Assembly: GCA_030605085.1 (NCBI GenBank)
Contig: JAUWBH010000003.1
Coordinates: forward strand, 1-64,000
Source: Promethearchaeota archaeon
GTDB lineage: Archaea; Asgardarchaeota; Lokiarchaeia; Sigynarchaeales; SOKP01
DNA: 64,000 bases
Reading direction: 5' to 3'
In this document: in pieces, positions 35,327 to 43,868 of the stretch
How the letters are laid out: each line of letters starts with the position of its first letter
Numbering within the stretch: position 1 is the stretch's first letter
Position numbers and translations under genes: made by a program
The notes under the pieces: generated by a model
Told to the model about the DNA's origin: nothing
Database searches by the model: none
The model's input: only the letters and a program-made list of their open reading frames with translations

Positions 35327-37483
35327 TTACACCTCCATATGAAAAATTCTGTGTTTATCAAGTTTAACCCGGTAACCTGGAGGGACTACAAGAGTAGTTG
35401 CTGGAGCCTCGATGACCGCAGGTCCAACTATAATATTTCCAGACTGTAACAAACTCATTTCCCAAAGCGAGGCCTCATGCCACTCCTTTTCCCAAAATAT
35501 ATCTCTGCTCCCTTTAGAAGCTTCATTGTCGGGTTCTTCTCTACTTAAATCTTGTTCTGGTAATTTAGGTTTTGGTACTGGCACTACTCCTGTAGCTATC
35601 GCTTTAGTGATATGATACCCTAGTTCGGGACTCTTTGTACCTCTTCGGAAGATCTCTTCAAACAAGTCATCATAACTTCTAGTGATTTTAATCAAATCCT
35701 CTGAATCATAACGTTGTAATTCCTCTGAAAATTGTGTAGATAGCTCTTCAGTATGCGATTGTACTTCCAAGTCGTCAAACATACCAAAATATTGCATTCG
35801 AAGGGAGGGCCTGAATTCCATTTCAGAAGGATCTCTCCCCTCTTTTTCAAACTCCGTGACAATATTTCTTTTCAATTCTGACCATGTGGAGTTGATCATA
35901 GAAGCCACAAAAGTGTTCATGCTCCCGTCAGGAGGTAAAATCATATCTACTGTTTTTTCGTGTCTGTATGAGTGATCTGCACATGCGCATCCAAAGGCTG
36001 AAAATGCTGGGGCCCATTCTGGGATTAAAATATTTTCGAATTTTAATCCTCTTGCGTATCCTGCCACATGAAGAGGTCCTCCTCCGCCGAATGAAATCAA
36101 AGTATAATTTTCTGGACGAAATCCGAGACCTTGAATCATACCATTAAGATGGTTATTCATTTGGATTTCTATCAAATCTAAAGCCCCTCTAGCGGTGCTA
36201 TAAGGGTCTACATTTAATGGTTCTGCCAGTTGTTCTTCGATATATTTATAAGCTCTGTCTTTTTTTAATGGAATCTTCCCTCCCAGGAAATAATCTGGAT
36301 TAAGATATCCTAAAATTATGCTACAGTCAGTCATTGTAACTGTCTCCACACCAGATTGCTCATTACACACTCCTATTTTATATCCAGCGCTTTCCGGACC
36401 AAATTCGAGCCTCCTTGAAATTTCATTGTATTTAACATACATTCCTGTACCTGCTCCAATAGAGTCTAACGCTATCATTGGAATATTTAATATGAACTTC
36501 CCGAGTGAACTTTCCCATTTAGCAGGGACATACCGCTCCATTACTAGCCCTACATCGAAACTTGTACCGCCTACATCCGAAGAGACCAAGTTTTTTATTC
36601 CGTATTTCTCGGCTATGAATTGAGTGCCTATCAGCCCACCAATCGGACCTGACACCATCGTTGGGATAAGAGATTTATGATAAGGTGAAATCGTCCCACC
36701 ATAAGTAGTTAAAATTCTCAATGGAGCAGGAACACCCTTTTCTTTTAATCGTTCTGCAATCGCAATTAATTGTTTTCTTGAAGGTTCTGCTGCGTATTGT
36801 TCGATAACAAGCGCGTTAAGCCTTGGAGTTTCACCTCTGACCGGATTATGTTCACTTGATAAAATAATTGGAATCTCTTTACCTTTCTCCTTCATTACCT
36901 CTTCCGCAATAAATCTTACGCCCATTTCATGACTTGCATTCATATAGGAACAAAGCAGGCACACACAAATGCTATCAATCCCCATATTAAGTAGTTCTTC
37001 TACCGCTTTCCTTGCTTCCTGTTCATAGAGTGGGATTAACTCCTCTCCCCAGAAGTTTATTCTTCCACGAACGCCTTTAATTTGCTTTCTGGGTATAAGT
37101 GGCACAGGATGTTCGTGTTCTCTAGCGTGCAGACGCCCTCCATAATCGAGCCATATCCAACATTGAAGTGCTCTGCCTAATCTCAGAAGATCTTCGAATC
37201 CAGCGTTTACAATCACTCCAATGTTACTGTTTCCCTCCCGTTCCAAAAGTCTATTTAACATTGCCGTACCAGAATATACTAACGCTTCTACTGTTTTGCC
37301 TGATGCATCCAGAGTAGTGTCTCGATAAGATAAAGAATCCGCTATCGAATTAAGAATTCCTTCAGATTCGTTTTCTGGAGTCGTTTGCGCTTTTCCAACT
37401 GTAAATTTACCCTCTTCGTCTATTATAAAAGAATCTGTCATAGTTCCACCAGTATCTAATGCAATAGCTTTTAGTTTAACCAT
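35327..37483 (-). CDS. Acetone-carboxylase/hydantoinase A-type beta subunit
   Basis: 718 residues, ATG at 37483 with GAGGT 7 bases upstream. It is an actin-like ATPase of the HyuA/AcxA group: KAIALDTGGTMTDSFIIDEE is the phosphate 1 loop, NLVSSDVGGTSFDVGLVMER the second, and GGGGPLHVAGYARGL the adenosine loop. In acetone carboxylase this subunit uses ATP to activate the ketone as an enol phosphate. It is the first gene of the three-gene operon, 3 bases before the HyuB-type gene. Substrates other than acetone, such as acetophenone or hydantoins, remain possible. Confidence 0.85.
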   Translation of the reverse strand: MVKLKAIALDTGGTMTDSFIIDEEGKFTVGKAQTTPENESEGILNSIADSLSYRDTTLDASGKTVEALVYSGTAMLNRLLEREGNSNIGVIVNAGFEDLLRLGRALQCWIWLDYGGRLHAREHEHPVPLIPRKQIKGVRGRINFWGEELIPLYEQEARKAVEELLNMGIDSICVCLLCSYMNASHEMGVRFIAEEVMKEKGKEIPIILSSEHNPVRGETPRLNALVIEQYAAEPSRKQLIAIAERLKEKGVPAPLRILTTYGGTISPYHKSLIPTMVSGPIGGLIGTQFIAEKYGIKNLVSSDVGGTSFDVGLVMERYVPAKWESSLGKFILNIPMIALDSIGAGTGMYVKYNEISRRLEFGPESAGYKIGVCNEQSGVETVTMTDCSIILGYLNPDYFLGGKIPLKKDRAYKYIEEQLAEPLNVDPYSTARGALDLIEIQMNNHLNGMIQGLGFRPENYTLISFGGGGPLHVAGYARGLKFENILIPEWAPAFSAFGCACADHSYRHEKTVDMILPPDGSMNTFVASMINSTWSELKRNIVTEFEKEGRDPSEMEFRPSLRMQYFGMFDDLEVQSHTEELSTQFSEELQRYDSEDLIKITRSYDDLFEEIFRRGTKSPELGYHITKAIATGVVPVPKPKLPEQDLSREEPDNEASKGSRDIFWEKEWHEASLWEMSLLQSGNIIVGPAVIEAPATTLVVPPGYRVKLDKHRIFHMEV

Positions 37484-37504
37484 TTTTTTACCTCAAATTT
37501 TAGA

Positions 37505-37517
37505 ATTTATATTAAAT
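37505..37517 (-). promoter_or_regulatory. TATA-box candidate for carboxylase operon
   Basis: On the minus strand the sequence TTTAATATAAAT lies about 25-30 bases before the ATG at 37483. Spacing fits an archaeal promoter driving the operon with a very short leader. Confidence 0.3.
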
Positions 37518-37647
37518 TTAATTTGATCTCAAAATAAATGTATCATTAATCTATTTTTTTTTAGATTTTATAAATCTTTATATTTAATACTTATAAAATA
37601 AAGTTCTTAAAAAGAGAGACAGATTATCTCTCTTAAATTTTTTTTTA

Positions 37648-37815
37648 TTATACTTCATTTATTTCGAAATTATCTGGCAATTTCCAGAAAGCACTGAATT
37701 CTTTTACCCAATTTTTAGATAGCTTTAAACTTACTGAATACATGAGTTTTACTTGATCACTTAATTTGCCCTCTATAATTTTTTTTTTTTTCTTTTTCTT
37801 CTTGCCAAAATTCAT
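37648..37815 (-). pseudogene. Fossil C-terminus of a second HyuB-type subunit
   Basis: The minus strand encodes MNFWQEEKEKKK, a frameshift in the long A-run, then IIEGKLSDQVKLMYSVSLKL and SKNWVKEFSAFWKLPDNF. This matches the last 55 residues of the HyuB-type protein at 33107 (KLSKNWAKEFREFWKLPEDF) closely. No other part of the gene remains. It shows that a second copy of this carboxylase operon once stood immediately upstream. Confidence 0.7.
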
Positions 37816-37919
37816 TGATAATTATTCGTTTTTTAAAAAAAATTATTGTAAATAATGCCAAACTAAATGCAAATTCTAAAAAAGATAAAAAAAGTTTAAA
37901 ATTAATTTTTTTAATCTAA

Positions 37920-38651
37920 TTACTTAACCATCTCATCGAATTCTTTTTCGGAAAGAAATCCTTTAAGGTTCATTATGTCTCTAATTTGGTCAAAGAGATC
38001 GGGGGATGCTTCCGTTGTTAAAGCACCTGCCCCAATAGAACTGATTTTACTATTTAATTCGTCAATTTGACTTATTTTTGATTCCAAATTTGTCTTGAGA
38101 AGATCGATTTCTCTCTCTTTATCAGAAATCTTTTCTTCAAGCTCTCTTTTTATGACAATAATTTCAGTATCTTTTTCTGAGGTTTTTCCCACTTCTATTT
38201 TAAGATCCTTAATTTCCTTATGGAGATCTTCTATTTTTTTATCTTTTTCTGAAGATTTACCAATTTCTACATTAAGCTCAGAAACTTTAGATTCTAATTC
38301 CATAACTTTTGCAGAAATCGAACTAAATTTTTCTTCCTTTTCAGCAACTTTAGTCTCAGAATCCCTTAATTTTTTCTTTAAATCAGATATTTCATTTTCT
38401 AAATTTTTTTCTGTGGAAGATAACTTTTCATTTACTTCTGCTAAATTTTTTTCCGTGAAAGATAGCTTTTCATTAACCTCTGCCAAATCCTTTTCCTTTC
38501 CAGACAAGTCTACTTTAGTGCTTCCTAAATCGTTCCTAGTTTCAATTAAATCTTTTTCTAAATTTTCTACTTTAGCTTTTATGTCTAATAAAGCGCTCCC
38601 ATCAACTTTAGTAGATTTCCCTGCCGTCACTTTAGTCCAATCAATACTAAT
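37920..38651 (-). CDS. Coiled-coil protein B, ATT start with Shine-Dalgarno
   Basis: 243 residues if translation begins at the ATT at 38651. A GTG at 38630 would give 236. The frame is open for only four more codons before a TGA. GAGGTG (38660-38665 on the minus strand) ends exactly 8 bases before the ATT, which is optimal spacing. The protein starts ISIDWTKVTAG, continues as a long coiled coil with near-repeats (SFTEKNLAEVNEKLSSTEKN) and ends with IMNLKGFLSEKEFDEMVK. It is the paralogue of the gene at 26675, which also places an ATT in front of the IDWxKV head. Confidence 0.65.
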   Translation of the reverse strand: MSIDWTKVTAGKSTKVDGSALLDIKAKVENLEKDLIETRNDLGSTKVDLSGKEKDLAEVNEKLSFTEKNLAEVNEKLSSTEKNLENEISDLKKKLRDSETKVAEKEEKFSSISAKVMELESKVSELNVEIGKSSEKDKKIEDLHKEIKDLKIEVGKTSEKDTEIIVIKRELEEKISDKEREIDLLKTNLESKISQIDELNSKISSIGAGALTTEASPDLFDQIRDIMNLKGFLSEKEFDEMVK

Positions 38652-38909
38652 GCTTTTTTCACCTCAAATAATTTTTATCCTCTTTATTAATTAATAAATT
38701 TAATAATTTTACTTTTTTTAGATATAATATTTGTTGATCTTTAAATTTCTATCTTTTTAAAAAACTCTAATTTATTGCAAAAAATTAGAAATCAATGAAA
38801 AGAAATGAAAATTGAGAGGATTGTAAATGGATTGTCTATAAATAAAATCAAAAAGAAATAAAATCCTATATTTTTAATGAAGGATAAATTTATAATTGAA
38901 TAATTTACA

Positions 38910-39839
38910 TTAATTTGATTTTATCGTTCTTAGCTGCTCTGACATACCAGTTCCAGTCTCTCCCGTCTCTATGTTTTTCATGATAACCATCTGTTCGAAT
39001 AGTTCGGTATAACCACCGGAAAATTGTCTTGCGAACCGTACATAAGAATTCCTATCAATACGATTTGCTTCTATTGTAAAGGAATTTCCTTCTATATCGT
39101 TAAAATTATATATTGTCTTGAGAGGGCTTTTTAATTTATCGTTGTCGTTAATTGTTTCGATTTCCATTTTTGAAAGAGCAAGGGTTCTCCCTTCCATTGC
39201 AACATAACCTGATAAATCAATCCGATTTTTAATATAATCCTTACGGAATCCGGCTGACCAATCTTTGAATTGAAAATGACCCGCGAACCATTTGTCAAAC
39301 GCGTGCCAATCGCGGTAACCCCAACTTTTATCGCGCTGACCATACCCTTGAATCCTTTTTTTTAAATTATCCCTAAACTTTATCTCGCCTGTTATTATCA
39401 TTGAAGCTTCGAAATGTTGATGCCAAGAGCCCGAAGAATCCGTCCCGAAGCTATAAAGAGGATGTCTCGTATCAAAAGTTAAATCGAGTTCCAATTTACG
39501 CGATTTGTAAATTATTTCCCAGGTTTGAAGGGGTTTGATTAACTTATAGGATAATTTTTTGTACCGCAACATTTCATTAATATCATCCTCATACCTTTCT
39601 AGGGCGGGTTCTTGATAATAAAATTCTCTGTTACCATCCCAAAATAGGAGAAACACGAATTCTCTCCTATTTTCATTAGGCACGATTCCAATCGTTGAAA
39701 AACCAGAGATTTTGTTTTCAAGGTCAACCCAATTGAAGTAATAGGATTCTCGGAATTTTAAAGTATCGTCGGGTTGGTGAAGTAGATCATCAGCGTCTTT
39801 AAATGACGAATCTTTTTTTTTCAAATTCATTTTAATCAT
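38910..39839 (-). CDS. Lipocalin-like (CrtC/AttH-type, DUF7064-like) protein
   Basis: 309 residues, ATG at 39839, overlapping the upstream gene by 8 bases. Beta-rich sequence with YYFNWVDLENKISGFSTIGI near the start and RIQGYGQRDKSWGYRDW in the middle, the G-x-G-x-R-D-x-S-W-G-x-R-D signature of the hydroxyneurosporene-synthase/AttH lipocalin-like group. Members bind hydrophobic molecules or act on terpenoids. The translational coupling suggests it acts with the upstream protein. The substrate is unknown. Confidence 0.6.
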   Translation of the reverse strand: MIKMNLKKKDSSFKDADDLLHQPDDTLKFRESYYFNWVDLENKISGFSTIGIVPNENRREFVFLLFWDGNREFYYQEPALERYEDDINEMLRYKKLSYKLIKPLQTWEIIYKSRKLELDLTFDTRHPLYSFGTDSSGSWHQHFEASMIITGEIKFRDNLKKRIQGYGQRDKSWGYRDWHAFDKWFAGHFQFKDWSAGFRKDYIKNRIDLSGYVAMEGRTLALSKMEIETINDNDKLKSPLKTIYNFNDIEGNSFTIEANRIDRNSYVRFARQFSGGYTELFEQMVIMKNIETGETGTGMSEQLRTIKSN

Positions 39840-40992
39840 CTTCTGGAAGTAAATATAAAGTAGGACCTTCCTTCCTTTTCTTTACTTTTGACCTAAAATG
39901 TCTTGTAATTCCTTTATCAAAATCGTTTTCCATGAAAATTGGAATGTATTTTTCCATAGTTCTCTCTGTTATGTCCCAATTTATCTGGTCAGTTATTCCT
40001 ACGAAATTTGTATACCGGGCATATCCATAACAGTACGCAAATGCTCCTGCGAGTAAACTTTGCTTTCGATCCCATTTGATGAATTTCTTGTACAATTCTC
40101 TTTGAGCCATAATAGCATAATCGTTAAAGCTATCTAGAACGTCGAAACCAATGGGCTTAACTTGATCTCCATCCCGCGTAATTAAGGCTGCGCCTGTAAT
40201 GTTTTCGCCCCAAATAACGGGTTCAGTGGTCATTGTGGCAAAATCATCAAACTTTGCCTCAACATCCTTTAAGCGGAATGCAAAAGCAATGTTATTATAG
40301 GGTGCTTTGGCTTCGGTTTCAGACCACGGAAAATGAGGTTTTCCTCCATCGTATAAGTGAGAAATTTCCCTGAAAATTAGGATTTCATTTTCGCCGCAAC
40401 GGTATGGACCATGATCACAAAGTTTCGCACGAGCCTCACATTCGTCCAGAAAGCTAAAAACCTCAAGGTTGGCCATCGTCTTCCTAATTTTAGCGGCTTG
40501 CTCTTTATTCACATCCTTTATCTGCTCAATAGTCCAATCTATATCGGGTTGGTCTAACGCAATATTTTTAAAGTCTGAATCAGTCACAAACAACTTTCCT
40601 TCCGGAAAATACGAAGATGCCAACCTTTTCCAAAAATCTAAAATAAACATCGTCTGTTTCCTTCTTTCTTCTGGTTCAGATTTAGGATTACCGTCATTTC
40701 TGAAAATCTCTCCCATTCTACCTTCCATGTAATATAACGGAATATAGTTGATGGTTAAGGATTGGAGTTCTGAAAGAATTTTTCTGCTTTCTTTTCCCAT
40801 TTTTTCAGGTGTTGTTTTTTTTGAAACTTCTTTTAAAATGGGGTATAGCATGTCGTAGGAATTATAAAAAGAAACGCAAATATAGGCAGTAACAGGGAAG
40901 AGTTGCGTTTCTAAAAGTCCTCTATTGTTTACGTGATAATCAAAAATTTCTGAGGCATGAGCTATTAGCTCGTTCGCTTCTTTAACATTCAT
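39832..40992 (-). CDS. Conserved-looking protein of unknown function, coupled to lipocalin-like gene
   Basis: 386 residues, ATG at 40992. It is mostly helical, soluble, with no signal peptide. Notable stretches are CEARAKLCDHGPYRCGENEI and KWDRKQSLLAGAFAYCYGYA. The CxxxxxxCDHGPYxC cluster could bind a metal. I do not recognise the family. It is divergent from the split dikinase genes at 41164 and 41605 and could supply the substrate-binding part of that system, which is inference from position only. Confidence 0.55.
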   Translation of the reverse strand: MNVKEANELIAHASEIFDYHVNNRGLLETQLFPVTAYICVSFYNSYDMLYPILKEVSKKTTPEKMGKESRKILSELQSLTINYIPLYYMEGRMGEIFRNDGNPKSEPEERRKQTMFILDFWKRLASSYFPEGKLFVTDSDFKNIALDQPDIDWTIEQIKDVNKEQAAKIRKTMANLEVFSFLDECEARAKLCDHGPYRCGENEILIFREISHLYDGGKPHFPWSETEAKAPYNNIAFAFRLKDVEAKFDDFATMTTEPVIWGENITGAALITRDGDQVKPIGFDVLDSFNDYAIMAQRELYKKFIKWDRKQSLLAGAFAYCYGYARYTNFVGITDQINWDITERTMEKYIPIFMENDFDKGITRHFRSKVKKRKEGPTLYLLPEDD

Positions 40993-41163
40993 TTAAACTC
41001 ATTTATCAAGTTTTTATTAAAAAATATCTTAATTATTTAATTTATTAAATGTTATATTTTATATATTTCTTGAACTAAGTTTGCACTAATTAACATATCA
41101 AAAAACATAAAAAATAGTATTCTAATTATAAAATAAGATTGACTTTCATTAAAGGGGATATGG

Positions 41164-41523
41164 ATGGAAAAAATTGGCGAAGGTCTGTCGTGTTCGTCTA
41201 AAGCTGAAGCTATTGGAGAATTAACTTATATTAAAACGGTTGAGGATGTTATAGATTTGTTTGATTGCGCCACCGGAAAAATTGTTATTTGCGAGCAAGC
41301 AGGAACTACTACGCTTGGTCCGATCCTTTCGGATGTATCCGGCGTATTATGCACCACTGGTTCTGCTGGGTCGCATCTTGCGATCGTCTCAAGAGAATTT
41401 GGACTACCTTGCATTATGAATGTAAGATTTTCAGGTGGAAGAGAATTATCTTCGCTCCAAGGGAAAAAATGTAAAATCAACACTGAGGCTGACGATAAAG
41501 GCGTTATATACTTAGTTGAATAG
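41164..41523 (+). CDS. Stand-alone PEP-utilising swivelling (phosphohistidine) domain
   Basis: 119 residues, ATG at 41164. It consists only of the mobile domain of PEP synthase and related dikinases: GVLCTTGSAGSHLAIVSREF then GLPCIMNV, with the phospho-accepting His in GSHLAI. In PEP synthase and rifampin phosphotransferase this domain shuttles phosphate between the ATP-grasp site and the acceptor site. Here it is a separate gene, 82 bases before the matching ATP-grasp gene. Confidence 0.8.
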   Translation: MEKIGEGLSCSSKAEAIGELTYIKTVEDVIDLFDCATGKIVICEQAGTTTLGPILSDVSGVLCTTGSAGSHLAIVSREFGLPCIMNVRFSGGRELSSLQGKKCKINTEADDKGVIYLVE

Positions 41524-41604
41524 CAAAATTTCGAGTAAAGATTTCAAAATTGTTGAGTAAAATCTCTTAAAATTGTTTTCTTTTAATAAAAGCTTATTTT
41601 AAAA

Positions 41605-42582
41605 ATGAAATATGTCGACTTTTTTACGGGAACAGCACCTAATTCCGATTTATTAGGAGGTAAAGGAGCAAATCTAGTAAAATTAGTTAAGTTTCAATTC
41701 AACATTCCACCGGGATTTATTATTAATACAAAATCTTACGAAAAATTTCTGGAAGAATCAGAATATAGCGACCAAATAACGGAATTAATATCAAAGGACT
41801 TTAAATCAAAAGAAATTATGCACCTTTCTCCGAAAATCAAGGATTTGATATTGAAGTCAAGTATTCCAGAAGATGTAATGGATGAGATTAAATCTGCGTA
41901 CGATAAAATTTGCAAGAATATCGGCGGCGGCGCTTCTTTTGCCGTTAGATCTTCGGCAACAATTGAAGATTCCAGCAAATTCTCGTTTGCAGGGCAAGCA
42001 GACACATTTTTATACAACAAAACTTACGATGACATCTTAACATCGTTAAAAAAATGCTGGGTCTCGTTATTTTCGCCTCGAGCAATGTTATATTTACTGC
42101 AAATGAAGAAAATGGGCATTGATTTATCCATAGATAACGTTCAAATGGCCGTTGTCGTTCAAAAAATGGTTAATTCGCAAATTTCTGGCGTTTTATTTAC
42201 TATTAATGTGGTAAATAACGAAGAAAACCAAATGATGATAAATTCAACATGGGGACTTGGAGAAACTATCGCAAGTAATTCAGTTAATCCAGATACAATT
42301 ATTATTAATAAGGATAAATTCGAAATTATAAAAAGTATTATTGGTAAAAAGGAGAGAAAAGCAATCCAGAATCCAGAATCTTCAGGTGTCATTCTGATAG
42401 AAACAGACGAACAATCTGGGATGGTCTGCTCACTAACCGATAATCAATTGCGCCAACTTCAAAACTTGGGTTTAAAGATCGAAAAAGCTTTCAAATGTCC
42501 TCAAGATATTGAATGGGCAATAGAAAATGATGTAATATATGTTTTACAATCACGTCCAATCACTACTTTAAAAAATCGTTGA
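41605..42582 (+). CDS. PEP/pyruvate-binding-type ATP-grasp domain protein
   Basis: 325 residues, ATG at 41605. It matches the N-terminal nucleotide-binding part of PEP synthase, pyruvate phosphate dikinase and rifampin phosphotransferase: LLGGKGANLVKLVKFQFNIP, PGFIINTKSY, FAVRSSATIEDSSKFSFAGQ, VVVQKMVNSQISGVLFTIN and DIEWAIENDVIYVLQSRPI. The C-terminal PEP/pyruvate TIM barrel is absent. With the swivelling domain gene it forms a split dikinase resembling the separate subunits of phenylphosphate synthase. The acceptor is unknown. Confidence 0.8.
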   Translation: MKYVDFFTGTAPNSDLLGGKGANLVKLVKFQFNIPPGFIINTKSYEKFLEESEYSDQITELISKDFKSKEIMHLSPKIKDLILKSSIPEDVMDEIKSAYDKICKNIGGGASFAVRSSATIEDSSKFSFAGQADTFLYNKTYDDILTSLKKCWVSLFSPRAMLYLLQMKKMGIDLSIDNVQMAVVVQKMVNSQISGVLFTINVVNNEENQMMINSTWGLGETIASNSVNPDTIIINKDKFEIIKSIIGKKERKAIQNPESSGVILIETDEQSGMVCSLTDNQLRQLQNLGLKIEKAFKCPQDIEWAIENDVIYVLQSRPITTLKNR

Positions 42583-42762
42583 TCTTGAGAATAAATGGTA
42601 AGAAAGGTAAAAGATTATAATTGATCCAATTGATTCAAATGTAAATTCACTCTTTTTTTAAATGAAAGGGATTAGAAAGAAAAGATTTAAATGAAGAATT
42701 CTATATAATAATTAGATTATAAAGTTATTATATCATTAAATAATAAGTTTTAGAAAAATAAA

Positions 42763-43014
42763 ATGACATATACTACCATTTCAATTAAAAAAACGACTAA
42801 AAAAGAGCTGAAACGATTAAAAGAAATTTATGAAACAAAATCAATGGACGAGCTCTTAAGAATTTTAATCGTTCAAGAAAAAAAAAGGCGAATAGACGAA
42901 TTTAGTGATGAATTTAGAAGAAGAATAAAAGAAAAAAATTTAACATTGGAAGATATAATCAAATCTGGCGAAAAAATTAGGGAAGAAATTTTAAAAGAGA
43001 GAAAAATTACTTAA
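42763..43014 (+). CDS. vapB: VapB-type antitoxin
   Basis: 83 residues, ATG at 42763. The N-terminus YTTISIKKTTKKELKRLKEI is a short DNA-binding strand and helix of the type found in archaeal antitoxins, followed by a charged helical toxin-binding tail. It ends 1 base before the PIN-domain gene, the normal VapBC arrangement. It should repress its own promoter and neutralise the nuclease. Confidence 0.75.
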   Translation: MTYTTISIKKTTKKELKRLKEIYETKSMDELLRILIVQEKKRRIDEFSDEFRRRIKEKNLTLEDIIKSGEKIREEILKERKIT

Positions 43015-43015
43015 A

Positions 43016-43447
43016 ATGATTTCAATCGTTATAGATGCCAATATTATATTTTCTGCTTTATATAATAAGGAAGGACTAGAAAGAAATGTAATAAACTTAC
43101 TTTTAGCCAATGATAATATTCAATTATTTGCACCCGATATATATAGGGTTGAAATTTCTAGTAATCTTGAAAAAAAATTAAATTTTAAAAAAGAAATGAT
43201 AGATGAGAGCCTTTCTAATTTTGACATTATAGAAGTTCCATTTGATAAATATAAGGTTAAGATTTCTCAAGCAAAAAAATTGGTTTTTCATCAAAATGAT
43301 CTTCCGTACATAGCAGTTGCTCTTTTACTTAACTCTCCCATTTGGTCTGGAAATGAAAAGCACTTTAAACATTTGGAATACTCAAAAGAAGTGATTTGGT
43401 TTAACTCTAGAAGGTTATTTAATTATTTGGTAGAAAAGGGATTTTAA
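43016..43447 (+). CDS. vapC: VapC-type PIN-domain toxin
   Basis: 143 residues, ATG at 43016. PIN-domain features: IVIDANIIFSALYNKEG with the first catalytic Asp, a mid-domain Glu in YRVEISSNLEKK, and HQNDLPYIAVALLLNSPIWS with the later Asp, then GNEKHFKH. All acidic residues needed for RNA cleavage are present. It is paired with the antitoxin upstream. Confidence 0.85.
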   Translation: MISIVIDANIIFSALYNKEGLERNVINLLLANDNIQLFAPDIYRVEISSNLEKKLNFKKEMIDESLSNFDIIEVPFDKYKVKISQAKKLVFHQNDLPYIAVALLLNSPIWSGNEKHFKHLEYSKEVIWFNSRRLFNYLVEKGF

Positions 43448-43568
43448 TAGCATGTACTATTTTAAATTTTAAAAATAATTTATAAATATCTTAGATTTTA
43501 TAAATAGAATAGAGAATTTAGAGGTATGAAAATTAGGCAAGGTCATATCTGTAAGAATTAATAAAAGT

Positions 43569-43829
43569 TTGGAAAAAATTGTTAAAAGATATTCAGAAGA
43601 GAAAAAGGTAGAACAATCAGATATAATTAGAGAATTAATTAATAATGGGCGCATATACTTAGCGATAAAAGGTTATGCTAAAGGAAAATATTCAATTGGG
43701 AAGGCAGCATATATAGCAAATCTCCCATTATCAGAATTTATGGATTTAATTATGGAATTAGGAATTAAATCTAAAATAAGTAAAGAAGATTTGCTCGAAG
43801 GGTATGAAAATCTGAAAGAATATTTTTAA
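43569..43829 (+). CDS. UPF0175-like antitoxin, start unclear
   Basis: 86 residues from a TTG at 43569. The sequence VEQSDIIRELINNGRIYLAI and YAKGKYSIGKAAYIANLPLS, then EFMDLIMELGI, matches small UPF0175/VapB-like antitoxins. The same frame upstream encodes GKVISVRINKSLEKIV, which is the expected first strand of the domain, but it has no start codon. An ATG at 43526 behind GAGGT would join it after a one-base shift in an A4 run. The gene may be frameshifted. No toxin gene follows directly. Confidence 0.55.
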   Translation: MEKIVKRYSEEKKVEQSDIIRELINNGRIYLAIKGYAKGKYSIGKAAYIANLPLSEFMDLIMELGIKSKISKEDLLEGYENLKEYF

Positions 43830-43868
43830 AAAAAAAGAACTTTATAATTACATATTTAAGTCTTTTTT

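Noticed and set aside
38095..38694. Plus-strand 199-residue Ser/Phe-rich frame
   Set aside because: It is a mirror of the coiled-coil gene on the minus strand; Lys/Glu codons read as Phe/Ser in antisense.
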